Shown: positions 1 through 11,104 of the stretch, one piece after another
Numbering within the stretch: position 1 is the stretch's first letter
Layout: every line of letters starts with the position of its first letter
NCBI RefSeq assembly: GCF_029871245.1
Contig: NZ_SSON01000070.1
Location: 62,001-126,000 of the forward strand
Origin: Pseudomonas sp. BN102
GTDB lineage: Bacteria; Pseudomonadota; Gammaproteobacteria; Pseudomonadales; Pseudomonadaceae
Length of the DNA stretch: 64,000 nucleotides
Direction of reading: 5' to 3'
The notes under the pieces: generated by a model
Seen by the model: the letters and a program-made list of their open reading frames with translations, nothing else
What the model was told of the DNA's origin: nothing
The model's database searches: none
Translations under genes and position numbers: made by a program

Positions 1-1353
1 AATCGACCAGAACAGGCGCTGCCATAGCGGCGTCTCTTCGCGCCCGCCGGATGCCAGCATGTCCAGCACCAGGGCGCCGGAGTCGGCGGAGGTGACGAAG
101 AACACCACCACCATGGCCACGGCTACCAGCGACAGGAAGAAGGAGAAGGGGAACTGCTCGAGGAAGGCGAACAGCGCCAGCGAGCTATCCTGCCGGACCG
201 TATCCACCAGGCCGGTGATGCCTTGGTGCAGGACCATGTGGATGGCTGTGTCGCCGAAAATCGTCATCCACAGCAGGGTGAAGCCGGCGGGAACGAAGAG
301 TACGCCGCAGACGAACTCGCGGATGGTGCGACCGCGGGAGATGCGGGCGAAGAACAGGCCGACGAAGGGCGACCAGGACAGCCACCAGCCCCAGTAGAGG
401 ATGGTCCAGCCGCCGATCCAGTCGGTGGGTTCGTAGGCATAGAGGTTGAAGGTCTTGCTGACGATCTCCGACAGGTAGCCTCCGGTGTTCTGCACGAAGG
501 TCTGCAGCAGGAACACGGTGGGGCCGAGGACCAGCACCACCAGCATCAGGAGCACCGCCAGGGCCAGGTTCAGCTCGGAGAGGACGCGGATGCCCTTGTT
601 CAGCCCGCTGGCCGCCGACAGGGTGGCCAGGCCGCAGGTGAGGGCGATCAGGCCGAGTTGCACCGGTACGCTGACCGGCAGGCCGAACAGGTGGTTGAGG
701 CCGCCGTTGATCTGCAGCACACCATAGCCCAGGGAGGTCGCGATGCCGAAGACGGTACCGAGGATCGCGAAGATATCCACAGCATGGCCGATCGGGCCGT
801 AGATGCGTTCGCCGATCAGCGGATACAGCGCCGAGCGCAGGGTCAGCGGCAGGTCGTGGCGGAAGCAGAAGTACGCCAGGATCAACGCGACTATGGCGTA
901 GATCGACCAGGCGTGCAGGCCCCAGTGGAAGAAGGTGAGCTTCATCGCCTCCTTGGCCGCGGCCACCGTATTGGGATCGCCCACGGGCGGGTTGGCGTAG
1001 TGCATCAGAGGTTCGGCGACGCCGAAGAACATCAGGCCGATGCCCATGCCGGCGGCGAACAACATGGCGAACCAGGTGCCGTTGCCATAGTCCGGCTGGC
1101 TGTGGTCGGGGCCGAGCTTGATATCGCCGAAGCGGCTGACGGCCAGGAAGACCACGGTGATGAGGATCAGGGCCACGCTGAGGACGTAGAACCAGCTGGC
1201 ATTGAGCAGGATCCAGGCCTGGATCTGGCCGAACAGCGCCTGGGCCTGTTCGCGGGCCAGAGTGCTATAGAGCACCAGGGCGATGATGAGTACTGCGGAG
1301 CCGAAAAAGACCGGCGGGTTGAGGGTGGATTGCGAAGACTTATTTGCCTCCAT
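1..1353 (-). CDS. BCCT-family choline/betaine-type transporter (3' end cut by window edge)
   Basis: Inner-membrane betaine/choline/carnitine transporter; the family imports quaternary-ammonium osmoprotectants with Na+ or H+. 451 codons are present from the ATG at 1353 and run off the left edge, so any long cytoplasmic C-terminal tail is not visible. Seen: an N-terminal hydrophobic start, the family stretch GMGIGLMFFGVAEP near residue 95, then the Trp-rich helix WGWWLSWSPFVGLFFAR followed by SRGRTIREF, and FVTSADSGALVLDML near the cut end. The Trp-rich helix carries the ligand-binding aromatic residues of BCCT proteins. The BetT/BetS-like wording and the position next to comM resemble P. aeruginosa betT2, but choline against betaine specificity is inferred. 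It stands alone, divergent from nothing, with comM on the same strand upstream. Confidence 0.9.
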   Translation of the reverse strand, partial: MEANKSSQSTLNPPVFFGSAVLIIALVLYSTLAREQAQALFGQIQAWILLNASWFYVLSVALILITVVFLAVSRFGDIKLGPDHSQPDYGNGTWFAMLFAAGMGIGLMFFGVAEPLMHYANPPVGDPNTVAAAKEAMKLTFFHWGLHAWSIYAIVALILAYFCFRHDLPLTLRSALYPLIGERIYGPIGHAVDIFAILGTVFGIATSLGYGVLQINGGLNHLFGLPVSVPVQLGLIALTCGLATLSAASGLNKGIRVLSELNLALAVLLMLVVLVLGPTVFLLQTFVQNTGGYLSEIVSKTFNLYAYEPTDWIGGWTILYWGWWLSWSPFVGLFFARISRGRTIREFVCGVLFVPAGFTLLWMTIFGDTAIHMVLHQGITGLVDTVRQDSSLALFAFLEQFPFSFFLSLVAVAMVVVFFVTSADSGALVLDMLASGGREETPLWQRLFWSI

Positions 1354-1493
1354 TGAGCTAGCTCTCCTTGTTATCGGATGGCCGCCAAGGGCGGAAGGCG
1401 CAGCATCCTAGCACAATCGATAGAGCCAATCTTTCGAAGATGAATAGTCCGATAGTTTTGTTTGAAGATCCCTCCTGAGATCCGGGAACTAGC

Positions 1494-1550
1494 GCAGGAG
1501 CGAGCTCTGCTCGCGAACGGGACCACTTCGCGAGCAGAGCTCGCTCCTAC
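1494..1550. repeat. REP-like inverted repeat pair
   Basis: Two 24-base arms, 1494-1517 and 1527-1550, form an inverted repeat with one mismatch around a 9-base spacer. The arms begin with GCAGGAGCGAGC/GTAGGAGCGAGC and contain TCGCGAA, the typical wording of Pseudomonas REP palindromes. It sits in the gap between comM and the transporter gene, just past the comM stop, and could act as an mRNA-stabilising or terminating hairpin. The rest of the 219-base gap shows nothing else recognisable. Confidence 0.7.
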
Positions 1551-1572
1551 GGTTTCCTGGCACTTGCCCTGC

Positions 1573-3069
<1,497 letters not shown>

Positions 3070-3106
3070 GATCACTCCTTGATCGGTCCGCCGGGCCGGA
3101 CCGGGA

Positions 3107-3370
3107 TCAGTCGGCCGACGGCGGGTTCAGCTTGGCATCCAGCTCCGCGACCTTGGCCTCCAGGGCTTCCAGGCGGGCACGGGTTCGGGCGAGCACCACC
3201 ATCTGGCTGTCGAACTCATCGCGGCTGACCAGATCGAGCTTGCCGAAGGCGCTCTGCAGCAAGACCTTGAACTGCGCTTCGATCTCGGCGCGGGGCAGCG
3301 GGCTTTCGCCGCTGAACAGGCGCGAAGCATGGGAAGCGAGGGTATCGAGCAGGGCTTTGGGCGGCAGCAT
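3107..3370 (-). CDS. ubiK: Ubiquinone biosynthesis accessory factor UbiK (BMFP family)
   Basis: Small 87-aa protein of the YqiC/BMFP family. UbiK binds the lipid carrier UbiJ and helps the soluble Ubi metabolon act on hydrophobic intermediates in aerobic growth. Seen: an amphipathic N-terminal half (MLPPKALLDTLASHASRLF), then a predicted coiled-coil C terminus rich in Arg, Glu and Leu (from about residue 50), matching the family layout. ATG 3370 gives the family length; upstream in-frame sequence is the long regulatory gap and is not conserved-looking. It is divergent from glnK and upstream of comM. The assignment rests on size, coiled coil and synteny with PA5289. Confidence 0.85.
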   Translation of the reverse strand: MLPPKALLDTLASHASRLFSGESPLPRAEIEAQFKVLLQSAFGKLDLVSRDEFDSQMVVLARTRARLEALEAKVAELDAKLNPPSAD

Positions 3371-3440
3371 GGTGGTTATCCAGAGGTGAATGAGCGGGAG
3401 TCTATCACGGGGTCCGGCGCGGTGAGCTGGCGATGGGCGG

Positions 3441-3457
3441 TGCACACTTTTTGAGCG
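3441..3457 (+). promoter_or_regulatory. Possible weak NtrC half-palindrome site
   Basis: TGCACACTTTTTGAGCG matches the NtrC palindrome TGCACC-N5-GGTGCA at about 8 of 12 informative positions, with the left half strong and the right half weak. It lies 18 bases upstream of a much better copy. Paired strong and weak sites are typical of NtrC enhancers. Binding is inferred. Confidence 0.4.
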
Positions 3458-3474
3458 GCGCCCTGGGGCGTTCC

Positions 3475-3489
3475 GCACCTCTTTGGTGC
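3475..3489 (+). promoter_or_regulatory. NtrC enhancer site for glnK-amtB
   Basis: GCACC-TCTTT-GGTGC is a perfect palindrome with the 5-base spacer of NtrC binding sites. It is centred about 85 bases upstream of the -24 element of the sigma-54 promoter at 3567, a normal enhancer distance. It implies activation of glnK-amtB by phosphorylated NtrC under nitrogen limitation. Confidence 0.75.
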
Positions 3490-3544
3490 GTATTGTGTCG
3501 GGCTTTTGTAGCCAAAGGCCGGCACTCCGCCAGTATCTGCTTGA

Positions 3545-4120
<576 letters not shown>

Positions 4121-4154
4121 GCCTCCGAACCCCAACGCCCCAGGAGAAAACAAC

Positions 4155-5474
4155 ATGACTCTGCGTAAGATCGCAGGGCTAGGAGCCCTTTTGTCCCTCG
4201 TTACCCCCGGCCTGGCCATGGCTGCCGACGAGGTCGTGCTGAACAGCGGCGATACGGCATGGATGATCGTCGCTACCGCGCTGGTGCTGTTCATGACCAT
4301 TCCCGGTCTGGCACTGTTCTACGGTGGCATGGTGCGGTCCAAGAACGTTCTTTCGGTGATGATGCAGTGCTTCGCCATCACCGGCCTGATCAGCATCCTG
4401 TGGGTGGTCTACGGCTACAGCCTGACCTTCGACACCACTGGCATGGAGCAGGGCGTTGTCAACTTCAACTCCTTTATCGGCGGCCTGTCCAAGGCTTTCC
4501 TCAGCGGCCTGAACACCAACAGCCTGGTGTACGCGGTGCCTGAGAGTGTGTTCATCACTTTCCAGATGACCTTCGCGATCATCACCCCGGCGCTGATCGT
4601 CGGCGCCTTCGCCGAGCGCATGAAATTCTCCGCGATGCTGATCTTCATGGCCGTCTGGTTCACCCTGGTCTATGCCCCGATCGCCCACATGGTGTGGAGC
4701 GGCAACGGCGGTCTGATGTGGGACTGGGGTGTGCTGGACTTCGCCGGCGGCACCGTAGTGCACATCAACGCCGGTGTGGCCGGCCTCGTGGCCTGCCTGG
4801 TGCTGGGCAAGCGCAAGGGTTACCCGCACACCCCGATGGCCCCGCACAACCTGGGCTACACCCTGCTCGGCGCCGCCATGCTGTGGATCGGCTGGTTCGG
4901 CTTCAACGCCGGCTCCGCGGTAGCTGCCAACGGCACCGCCGGCATGGCCATGCTGGTCACCCAGATCGCCACTGCCGCCGCGGCCCTGGGCTGGATGTTC
5001 GCCGAGTGGCTGACCCACGGTAAGCCGAGCGCCCTGGGCATTGCCTCCGGCGTGGTCGCCGGACTGGTCGCCATTACCCCGGCCGCCGGCACCGTCGGCC
5101 CGATGGGTGCCCTGATCATTGGCCTGGTGGCCGGCGTGATCTGCTACTTCTGCGCCACCAGCCTCAAGCGCAAGGTGGGCTACGACGACTCCCTGGATGC
5201 CTTCGGCGTGCATGGCGTCGGCGGTATCGTCGGCGCCCTGCTGACCGGCGTCTTCGCCGCCCCGGCCCTGGGTGGCTTCGGCACCGTCGAAGACATCGGC
5301 GCCCAGTTGCTGACCCAGTTCGAAGGCGTGGCCTTCACCGTGGTCTACACCGGCATCGTCACCTTCGTGATCCTCAAGGTGCTGGACGTGGTCATGGGCC
5401 TGCGGGTCAACGATGAGGAAGAGACGGTAGGCCTCGACCTGGCTCAGCACAACGAGCGCGGCTACAACCTCTGA
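4155..5474 (+). CDS. amtB: Ammonium transporter AmtB
   Basis: Trimeric inner-membrane Amt/Mep/Rh ammonium channel-transporter, 439 aa. A cleavable signal peptide (about 1-23, ending AMA) precedes eleven hydrophobic segments. The pore twin histidines are H203 in VVHINAGVAG and H353 in FGVHGVGG; the signature LALFYGGMVRSKN is near residue 52. ATG 4155 is preceded by AGGAG at 4142-4146. It is cotranscribed with glnK, whose deuridylylated product docks on the cytoplasmic face to close the pore. A strong terminator follows at 5531. The short hydrophilic C-terminal tail with EEETVGLDL is the normal GlnK-responsive tail. Confidence 0.97.
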   Translation: MTLRKIAGLGALLSLVTPGLAMAADEVVLNSGDTAWMIVATALVLFMTIPGLALFYGGMVRSKNVLSVMMQCFAITGLISILWVVYGYSLTFDTTGMEQGVVNFNSFIGGLSKAFLSGLNTNSLVYAVPESVFITFQMTFAIITPALIVGAFAERMKFSAMLIFMAVWFTLVYAPIAHMVWSGNGGLMWDWGVLDFAGGTVVHINAGVAGLVACLVLGKRKGYPHTPMAPHNLGYTLLGAAMLWIGWFGFNAGSAVAANGTAGMAMLVTQIATAAAALGWMFAEWLTHGKPSALGIASGVVAGLVAITPAAGTVGPMGALIIGLVAGVICYFCATSLKRKVGYDDSLDAFGVHGVGGIVGALLTGVFAAPALGGFGTVEDIGAQLLTQFEGVAFTVVYTGIVTFVILKVLDVVMGLRVNDEEETVGLDLAQHNERGYNL

Positions 5475-5530
5475 TCCTTGTGATTTCCCCGTTCGGCAGC
5501 TGCCGGCGGGGGAATCGGCAAGAAAGCCGA

Positions 5531-5560
5531 AAGGGCGCCGCAAGGCGCCCTTTGTTTTTT
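5531..5560 (+). terminator. Intrinsic terminator of glnK-amtB
   Basis: AAGGGCGCC-GCAA-GGCGCCCTT forms a perfect 9-bp stem with a tetraloop, followed directly by TGTTTTTT. It lies 57 bases past the amtB stop and insulates the next gene. Confidence 0.85.
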
Positions 5561-5611
5561 CAGCGGCCGCGCTAGAATGCCCGCCGAACGAGCCGAGACA
5601 GGTATTTGCGG

Positions 5612-6037
5612 ATGTGGCAGCAGACCCTGATCACCTTGCGCCCGAAGCCGCGGGGCTTCCATCTGGTCACGGATGAAATCCTCGCGGCATTGCCGGAACT
5701 GAGGCGCTACCGCGTCGGTCTGTTGCACCTCTGGCTGCAGCACACTTCGGCTTCCCTGACGGTCAACGAAAATGCCGACCCTGCGGTGCGTCGGGATTTC
5801 GAGCGATTCTTCAATCGCCTGGTGCCTCAGGGAGAAAGCGACTATGAACATGATTATGAAGGGCCGGACGATCTGCCCGCGCACTTCAAGGGCAGCCTCC
5901 TGGGCTGCCAACTGAGCTTGCCGGTCCGAGACGGGCAGCTGGCGATGGGCACCTGGCAGGGTGTCTACCTGGGCGAGCACCGCGACCACGGCGGTGCGCG
6001 CAGGATTTTGGCGACCTTGCACGGCGAGGTGCCCTGA
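5612..6037 (+). CDS. YjbQ-family protein (UPF0047)
   Basis: 141-aa single-domain protein of the YjbQ/UPF0047 fold. Family members have weak thiamin-phosphate-synthase-like activity in vitro; the true role is unknown. Seen: [19 protein letters not shown], where the HTSA and NENADP wording is the family signature, and a C-terminal [14 protein letters not shown] that includes the conserved GTWQ motif. ATG 5612 was chosen over an in-frame TTG at 5606 because family proteins begin MWQQ. It follows the amtB terminator by about 50 bases and so probably has its own promoter. It precedes sutA by 76 bases, as PA5286 does. Confidence 0.88.
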   Translation: MWQQTLITLRPKPRGFHLVTDEILAALPELRRYRVGLLHLWLQHTSASLTVNENADPAVRRDFERFFNRLVPQGESDYEHDYEGPDDLPAHFKGSLLGCQLSLPVRDGQLAMGTWQGVYLGEHRDHGGARRILATLHGEVP

Positions 6038-6053
6038 AATTTTTCCGGCAGCG

Positions 6054-6083
6054 TTAGAAAGCTGGCGCAGCTGGGCTATAACT
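6054..6083 (+). promoter_or_regulatory. Candidate sigma-70 promoter of sutA
   Basis: TTAGAA and TATAAC are spaced by 17 bases immediately upstream of the sutA ribosome-binding site, giving a short leader of about 24 nt. This rests on consensus resemblance only. Confidence 0.4.
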
Positions 6084-6113
6084 AACCTGCTTTGGCAAGG
6101 CATGAGGTAGAAC

Positions 6114-6428
6114 ATGAGCGACGAAGAACTGGAACAAGACGAGCTGGAAGCGGCCGACGAGGACGACGGCGAAGAGCTGGCTGCAGCCGATGATGGTGAT
6201 AGCGACGACGAAGGCGAGGCCCCTGCTCCCTCCGGGAAGAAGGCCAAGGCCGCAGTCGAAGTCGAAGAGATGCCCAGCATCGAAGCCAAGCAGAAAGAAC
6301 GTGACGCCCTGGCCAAGGCTATGGAAGATTTCCTGGCCCGTGGCGGCAAGGTGCAGGAGGTCGAACCCAACGTGGTAGCCGACCCGCCGAAGAAGCCGGA
6401 CAGCAAGTACGGCAGCCGCCCCATCTGA
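6114..6428 (+). CDS. sutA: RNA polymerase-binding regulator SutA
   Basis: 104-aa acidic, largely disordered protein. In P. aeruginosa SutA (PA5285) binds RNA polymerase and raises transcription of housekeeping and ribosomal genes during slow growth. Seen: an extremely Asp/Glu-rich N terminus (about residues 2-40), a central predicted helix containing MPSIEAKQKERDAL and AMEDFLARGGKV (about 50-75), and a short C-terminal tail ending KYGSRPI. This is the acidic tail, helix and tail architecture known for SutA. The ATG has AGG upstream in TGAGGTAGAAC. An intrinsic terminator at 6447 closes the unit. The identification rests on sequence recognition and on synteny with YjbQ upstream. Confidence 0.92.
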   Translation: MSDEELEQDELEAADEDDGEELAAADDGDSDDEGEAPAPSGKKAKAAVEVEEMPSIEAKQKERDALAKAMEDFLARGGKVQEVEPNVVADPPKKPDSKYGSRPI

Positions 6429-6446
6429 GGCCGGCATCCGTCGAAA

Positions 6447-6471
6447 GAGCCCGCCAAATGGTGGGCTTTTT
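6447..6471 (+). terminator. Intrinsic terminator of sutA
   Basis: AGCCCGCC-AAAT-GGTGGGCT forms a stem with one G-U pair, followed by TTTTTC. It lies about 20 bases after the sutA stop. Confidence 0.8.
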
Positions 6472-6503
6472 CATGGTTGATGGAAAGGGTACGGGGCCGG
6501 CCC

Positions 6504-6530
6504 TTGCGGGAGCGAATTCATTCGCGAAAG
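6504..6530. repeat. Single REP-like palindrome
   Basis: TTGCGGGAGCGAATTCATTCGCGAAAG contains the short palindrome GCGAA-TTCA-TTCGC and the GGGAGCGAATTCATTCGCGAA wording of Pseudomonas REP sequences. It lies between the convergent genes sutA and the HAD phosphatase. The rest of the gap (6531-6670) shows nothing recognisable. Confidence 0.55.
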
Positions 6531-6670
6531 GCCGCCGGCTTGCCCGTCGGATCTGTAGGTTTGACAGCGCTCTTTTGTCCACCAGCGTTGTCCGGCCGAA
6601 CCACCGATGGTGGATCGGTGAAGCGTGATCCCCCTACGTCAGGGGCGAGGCCTGTGGGCTCCCACCAACC

Positions 6671-7375
6671 TCAATGCCAGCGCGCGAGGCGCGCCAGCAC
6701 GCCGGGCAGCTCGGCCAGGCTGGTGATTTCCGCATCCGGCAGCTGCTCGCCGCTCCACTCCTTGCCGAGGGGGTTGAACCAGATGGCGCGCAGGCCGGCG
6801 CGGCGTGCGCCTTCGATGTCGTCGGCCGGATGGTCGCCGATGTGCACGGCTTCCCCGGCGCTGACCCCGCCCCGCTTGAGTGCTTCGAGGAAGGGCACCG
6901 GGTCCGGCTTGCCGATGCCCAGTTCCTCGGCGCAGAGGGCGAACTTGAAGTAGTCGGCCAGGCCCAGGCGGCGCACGTCGGCATTGCCGTTGGTGATCAC
7001 TCCCAGGCTATAGCGGTTGGCCAGGCGCTCCAGGGTGGGCACGGTGTCGGGGAAGAAGGTGATGCGGTGACGCGCGTGGAGCATGGCTTGGAAGGCACCT
7101 TCGGCCAAGTCTACGGCGTCCTCCGCCGAATAGCCGACGCCCTGCAGCGCGCGTCGCAGGGTGCGCCGGCGCAGCTCGCTGAGGCGGTGCTTGAGAGCCG
7201 GCTCGGCGGCCAGGACCTCGGCGCGTATGGCCCAGAGGTGCTCCACCGGCAGGGTTCCCAGGGCTGGGGTGTGTTCCATCAGCCAGTCGCGCATGGCCGT
7301 TTCGGCGCCCTCGATTACAGGGCGGTTGTCCCAGAGGGTGTCATCCAGGTCGAAGGTGATCAGTCGGATGCTCAT
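6671..7375 (-). CDS. HAD-superfamily phosphatase (YigB-like)
   Basis: 234-aa haloacid-dehalogenase phosphatase. The E. coli neighbour of xerC, YigB, hydrolyses 5-amino-6-ribitylamino-uracil 5'-phosphate in riboflavin synthesis and also FMN; that activity is inferred here from orthology and context. Motif I is FDLDDTLWD (residues 8-16, nucleophile D10 with D12), motif II is VITNGN, motif III is the Lys in [10 protein letters not shown], and motif IV is [14 protein letters not shown] helical C1 cap fills about 20-95. Its ATG overlaps the xerC stop by 4 bases, so it is translationally coupled and the last gene of the dapF-DUF484-xerC-HAD unit. No terminator of its own was seen. Confidence 0.9.
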   Translation of the reverse strand: MSIRLITFDLDDTLWDNRPVIEGAETAMRDWLMEHTPALGTLPVEHLWAIRAEVLAAEPALKHRLSELRRRTLRRALQGVGYSAEDAVDLAEGAFQAMLHARHRITFFPDTVPTLERLANRYSLGVITNGNADVRRLGLADYFKFALCAEELGIGKPDPVPFLEALKRGGVSAGEAVHIGDHPADDIEGARRAGLRAIWFNPLGKEWSGEQLPDAEITSLAELPGVLARLARWH

Positions 7376-8268
7376 TCGTCCGCTCCGCGTCGCTTGGCCC
7401 TGGGGTGGGCCTGGTCGTAGACCGAGGCCAGGTGCTGGAAATCCAGGTGGGTGTAGATCTGGGTGGTGGAAATGTCGGCGTGGCCGAGCAGTTCCTGGAC
7501 CGCCCGCAGGTCCTGGGACGACTCCAGCATATGGCTGGCGAAGGAGTGACGCAGCATATGCGGGTGCAAATGCTGGCCCAGTTCACGAACGCCCGCCTGG
7601 CGCACCCGCAGTTGGATGGCTCGCGGGGTCAGGCGGCGGCCCTGCTGGCTGATGAACACCGCCTGGTCGCCGGGGCCGGCCATGGCGCGCAGCGGGAGCC
7701 ACTCGTCCAGCGCTTCGCGGGCCTTGCGCCCAACCGGCAGTTCGCGGGTCTTGTTGCCCTTGCCACGCACGCGCACCAGGCCGGCGGCGAGGTCGAGGCC
7801 GTCGAGGTCCAGGCCCACCAGCTCGGAGAGGCGCAGGCCGGAGGAGTAGAAGAGTTCCAGCATGGCCTGGTCGCGACGGGCGAGGAAGTCGTCTTCCACG
7901 GCGCCGTCCAGCAGCTGCTGGGTGCGGTCGGCGTCCAGCGCCCGGGGCAGGCGTCGGGCGCCTTTGGGGGCAGATAAGCTGTTGGCCGGGTCGTGGCGGC
8001 AGCGGCCTTCGCGGATCAGGTACTGATAGAGGCCGCGCACGGCCGAGAGCAGGCGGGCCAGGCTGCGGCTGGACAGGCCATCCTGGTGCAGCCTTGCGAC
8101 GAAGCCACGCAGGGTGCGCACGTCCAGGTCGTTCCAGTCGGCGATGGCGAATTTTTCGCAGAGCGCGCGCACCTTCAGCAGGTCGCGGTGATAGCCGTCC
8201 AGGGTGTGGGCCGAGACCTGGCGCTCGCTGCGCAGGTGATTCAGGTAGGCATCCAGGTCGGCTTGCAT
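7372..8268 (-). CDS. xerC: Tyrosine recombinase XerC
   Basis: 298-aa site-specific recombinase. With XerD it resolves chromosome dimers at dif next to the FtsK translocase. The N-terminal SAM-like core-binding domain (about 1-90) is followed by the catalytic domain. All catalytic residues are visible: R146 in SGLRLSEL, K170 in [12 protein letters not shown]237 and R240 in [13 protein letters not shown]263 in [10 protein letters not shown] and the nucleophile Y272 in IYTHLD. The cluster position next to dapF and DUF484 distinguishes XerC from XerD and from phage integrases. It starts 29 bases after the DUF484 stop and overlaps the HAD gene by 4 bases. This is a chromosomal housekeeping enzyme; there is no sign of a mobile element. 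Confidence 0.95.
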   Translation of the reverse strand: MQADLDAYLNHLRSERQVSAHTLDGYHRDLLKVRALCEKFAIADWNDLDVRTLRGFVARLHQDGLSSRSLARLLSAVRGLYQYLIREGRCRHDPANSLSAPKGARRLPRALDADRTQQLLDGAVEDDFLARRDQAMLELFYSSGLRLSELVGLDLDGLDLAAGLVRVRGKGNKTRELPVGRKAREALDEWLPLRAMAGPGDQAVFISQQGRRLTPRAIQLRVRQAGVRELGQHLHPHMLRHSFASHMLESSQDLRAVQELLGHADISTTQIYTHLDFQHLASVYDQAHPRAKRRGADE

Positions 8269-8297
8269 GGGACTTCCTTGGGATGCGCGGTGTGCGG

Positions 8298-9005
8298 TTA
8301 TCTCACCGAACGCAGCGGTGTGGCGAAGCGCGGCAGTACTCGGGCGAGGACTTCGGCGACATAGCCGAGGAACAGGGTGCCGAGAGAGCTCTTGTAGTGC
8401 TGCGGGTCGGGGCTGCCGATGGCCAGCACGCCGTGCAGGCCTTGATGGGTCAGGCTGACCACGGCGGCGGAGCCGACCTGGTCGCGCTCATCACTGCCAA
8501 ATAGGAACTCCAGCTCGTGGCTGCGCAGCACGCCGCAGATGGTCTTGCCGCCCGCGAGCAGGCCGCCGATGCTCTGGTGCGCCTCGGCTGCGCTGACGCT
8601 GCGGCCCACCGGCAGGGCGTTCTCGCTGAACAGGATGAGGCTGACGAAGGGCACCTGGAATTCATGGCGCAGGCTGTCTTCCACCGCGCCCACTACTTCC
8701 TCCAGGCAAGAGGCGTCGAGCAGGTCGAGCACCAGGCGGCGGGTCTTGTCGAACAGCCGGTCGTTCTCCCGGGCCACGTCCATCAGCTGCGACAGGCGAT
8801 GGCGCATCTCGATGTTGCGCTCGCGCAGCAGCTTGATCTGGCGCTCCACCAGGGACACGGCATCCCCCGGCTGGTGGGGGATACGCATTTCGGGAATCAA
8901 CTCTTCGTGCTGGACGAAGAACTCCGGATGGAGGCGCAGATAGGCGGCCACGGTCTCGGCGTCGAGGTGCTGTGGCTGATCCTGATCCTGGTGCTGGTCG
9001 GTCAT
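8298..9005 (-). CDS. DUF484 family protein (YigA-like, GAF-fold)
   Basis: 235-aa protein of DUF484, whose function is unknown. The family is nearly always between dapF and xerC, as here. Seen: a Gln/Asp-rich N terminus ([15 protein letters not shown]), the family motif [12 protein letters not shown] (about 19-30), a coiled-coil stretch of [17 protein letters not shown], and a C-terminal GAF-like domain with [13 protein letters not shown] and [16 protein letters not shown] 9005 overlaps the end of dapF by 4 bases and fits the family length; a longer in-frame extension would run back into dapF. Translational coupling with dapF is likely. Confidence 0.88.
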   Translation of the reverse strand: MTDQHQDQDQPQHLDAETVAAYLRLHPEFFVQHEELIPEMRIPHQPGDAVSLVERQIKLLRERNIEMRHRLSQLMDVARENDRLFDKTRRLVLDLLDASCLEEVVGAVEDSLRHEFQVPFVSLILFSENALPVGRSVSAAEAHQSIGGLLAGGKTICGVLRSHELEFLFGSDERDQVGSAAVVSLTHQGLHGVLAIGSPDPQHYKSSLGTLFLGYVAEVLARVLPRFATPLRSVR

Positions 9006-9832
9006 AGGCGAACCTGTCCTTCGAATACGCGGACCGCGGGTCCGGTCATCATAACGGGGTGCCCCGGGCCTGCCCACTCGATGCAGAGCCGGCCGCCCGG
9101 CAGGTCGAGCTGCACCGGGGAGTCCATCCAGCCCTGACGGATCGCCGCTACCGCGGCGGCGCAGGCGCCGGTGCCGCAGGCCTGGGTTTCCCCCGCGCCG
9201 CGTTCCCATACGCGCAGCTTGGCCAGCTTGCGATCGACTATCTGCAGGAAGCCGACATTCACCCGTTGCGGGAAGCGCGGGTGATGTTCCAGCTTAGGCC
9301 CCAGGCTGTGCACTGGCGCAGTGGCGACGTCATCGACGCGCAGCACAGCATGGGGATTGCCCATGGAGATGGCCGCCAGTTCGACGGTCTGGCCATCCAC
9401 GTCCACCGGGTAGCTCAGGGCTTCGCCGTCGGCGCTGAAGGGGATCTGCTGCGGGACCAGGCGCGGCGGCCCCATGTCCACGGTGACCTGGCCATCGGGC
9501 CGCACATCCAGCTCGATGATGCCGCCCTTGGTTTCGACGCGGATGCGCTTCTTCACCGTCAGGCGCTTGTCGAGAACGAAGCGAGCGAAGCAGCGTGCGC
9601 CGTTGCCGCATTGCTCCACTTCCGAACCATCGGAGTTGAAGATGCGATAGCGGAAGTCGACATCCGGATTGGTCGGCGCCTCGACTATCAGCAACTGGTC
9701 GAAGCCGATGCCGGTGTGGCGATCGCCCCACTGCTTGGCGTGTTTGGGCAGGATGTGCGCGTGCTGGCTGACCAGGTCGAGGACCATGAAGTCGTTGCCG
9801 AGGCCGTGCATCTTGGTGAAGCGCAATAGCAT
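9002..9832 (-). CDS. dapF: Diaminopimelate epimerase
   Basis: 276-aa PLP-independent racemase. It converts LL- to meso-diaminopimelate for lysine and peptidoglycan synthesis in the cytoplasm. The two catalytic cysteines are C75 in EQCGNGARC and C219 in QACGTGACA, each in one of two mirrored alpha/beta domains. The family start [13 protein letters not shown] is present at residues 5-17. lysA, which decarboxylates the DapF product, lies 10 bases upstream on the same strand, so the last two lysine-pathway steps are encoded together. The stop overlaps the DUF484 ATG by 4 bases. Confidence 0.97.
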   Translation of the reverse strand: MLLRFTKMHGLGNDFMVLDLVSQHAHILPKHAKQWGDRHTGIGFDQLLIVEAPTNPDVDFRYRIFNSDGSEVEQCGNGARCFARFVLDKRLTVKKRIRVETKGGIIELDVRPDGQVTVDMGPPRLVPQQIPFSADGEALSYPVDVDGQTVELAAISMGNPHAVLRVDDVATAPVHSLGPKLEHHPRFPQRVNVGFLQIVDRKLAKLRVWERGAGETQACGTGACAAAVAAIRQGWMDSPVQLDLPGGRLCIEWAGPGHPVMMTGPAVRVFEGQVRL

Positions 9833-9842
9833 GGCTGCGCCC

Positions 9843-11090
9843 TCACTGCGGCAGCAGGCTTTCGCCGGCGTAAAGGTCTTCGATCGTTTCGCGGCGGCGG
9901 ACCTCGAAGGCCTGCTCGCCGTCCACCAGCACTTCGGCGGCGCGGCCGCGGGTGTTGTAGTTGGAGCTCATAACGAAACCGTAGGCGCCGGCGGAACGTA
10001 TCGCCAGCAGATCGCCCTCGGCCAGCACCAGCGTGCGTTCGCGGGCGAGGAAATCGCCAGTTTCGCAGATCGGGCCGACCAGGTCGTAGGTACGTTCTTC
10101 GCCGGTATGGGGCTGCACCGGCACCACGTCCATCCAGGCCTCGTAGAGCGCCGGTCGGATCAGGTCGTTCATGGCCGCGTCGATCACGGCGAAATCCTTG
10201 TGTTCAGTGTGCTTGAGGTATTCCACCTGGGTCAGGAGCACGCCGGCGTTGGCGACTATCGAGCGACCGGGCTCGAACAGCAGCGCCAGGTTGCGGCCCT
10301 GGATGCGCTGACGCACGGCCTGGATGTAGTCGCCGGGCAGCGGCGGCTGCTCGTCGCGGTAGCGCACGCCGAGGCCGCCGCCGAGGTCGAGGTGGCGGAT
10401 CGCGATGCCGCGCGCTTTGAGGCGGTCGATCAGCGCCAGCAGGCGGTCGAGGGCGTCGAGGAAAGGCTCCAGGCTGGTGAGCTGGGAGCCGATGTGGCAG
10501 TCGACGCCGATCACGTCCAGGTTCGGCAGGGTGGAGGCATGGGCATAGACGGCTTCCGCTTCGTCGATGGCGATGCCGAACTTGTTTTCCTTGAGGCCGG
10601 TGGCGATGTAGGGATGGGTGCCGGCATCCACGTCGGGGTTCACCCGCAGGGACACCGGGGCCTTCACTTCCATGGCCGCGGCCACGTTCTGCAGGCGTTC
10701 CAGCTCGTTGCGCGACTCGACGTTGAAGCAGTGCACGCCGGCCTCCAGGGCGCGGCGCATGTCGTCGCGGCTCTTGCCGACGCCGGAGAAGACGATGCGC
10801 GAGGCATCGCCGCCCGCAGCCAGCACGCGCTCCAGCTCACCGCTGGAGACGATGTCGAAGCCCGCACCCTGGCGCGCCAGCAGGTTCAGCACGCCGAGGT
10901 TGGAGTTGGCCTTGACCGCGTAGCAGACCATGCCCGGCGCACCGGCGAGGGCGTCGGCATAGGCCTGGTACTGGGCCTCTATATGGGCTCGGGAATAGAC
11001 GTAGGTAGGCGTGCCGAACCGGGCGGCGATATCGGACAGCGCCACGCCTTCCGCGAACAGCTCACCGTCGCGGTAAGTGAAAGCGTCCAT
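9843..11090 (-). CDS. lysA: Diaminopimelate decarboxylase
   Basis: 415-aa fold-III PLP enzyme. It converts meso-diaminopimelate to L-lysine in the last step of lysine synthesis. The PLP lysine is K60 in YAVKANSNL, within the N-terminal TIM barrel. HLDLGGGLG is the PLP-phosphate loop, and GPICETGDF carries the dimer active-site Cys in the C-terminal beta domain. The gene is preceded by lppL by 14 bases and followed by dapF after 10 bases. No lysR-type activator is adjacent, unlike E. coli lysR-lysA, which agrees with the Pseudomonas arrangement. Confidence 0.97.
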   Translation of the reverse strand: MDAFTYRDGELFAEGVALSDIAARFGTPTYVYSRAHIEAQYQAYADALAGAPGMVCYAVKANSNLGVLNLLARQGAGFDIVSSGELERVLAAGGDASRIVFSGVGKSRDDMRRALEAGVHCFNVESRNELERLQNVAAAMEVKAPVSLRVNPDVDAGTHPYIATGLKENKFGIAIDEAEAVYAHASTLPNLDVIGVDCHIGSQLTSLEPFLDALDRLLALIDRLKARGIAIRHLDLGGGLGVRYRDEQPPLPGDYIQAVRQRIQGRNLALLFEPGRSIVANAGVLLTQVEYLKHTEHKDFAVIDAAMNDLIRPALYEAWMDVVPVQPHTGEERTYDLVGPICETGDFLARERTLVLAEGDLLAIRSAGAYGFVMSSNYNTRGRAAEVLVDGEQAFEVRRRETIEDLYAGESLLPQ

Positions 11091-11104
11091 GGCGACTCTC
11101 CCGG

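Noticed and set aside
4179-5543. A 454-codon minus-strand frame across amtB
   Set aside because: It is antisense to AmtB, rich in His/Gln/Gly/Asp as expected from reversed membrane-protein codons, and has no domain.
7372-8268. Integrase of a mobile element
   Set aside because: The tyrosine recombinase lies in the conserved dapF-DUF484-xerC-HAD cluster with no attachment sites or cargo, so it is housekeeping XerC.
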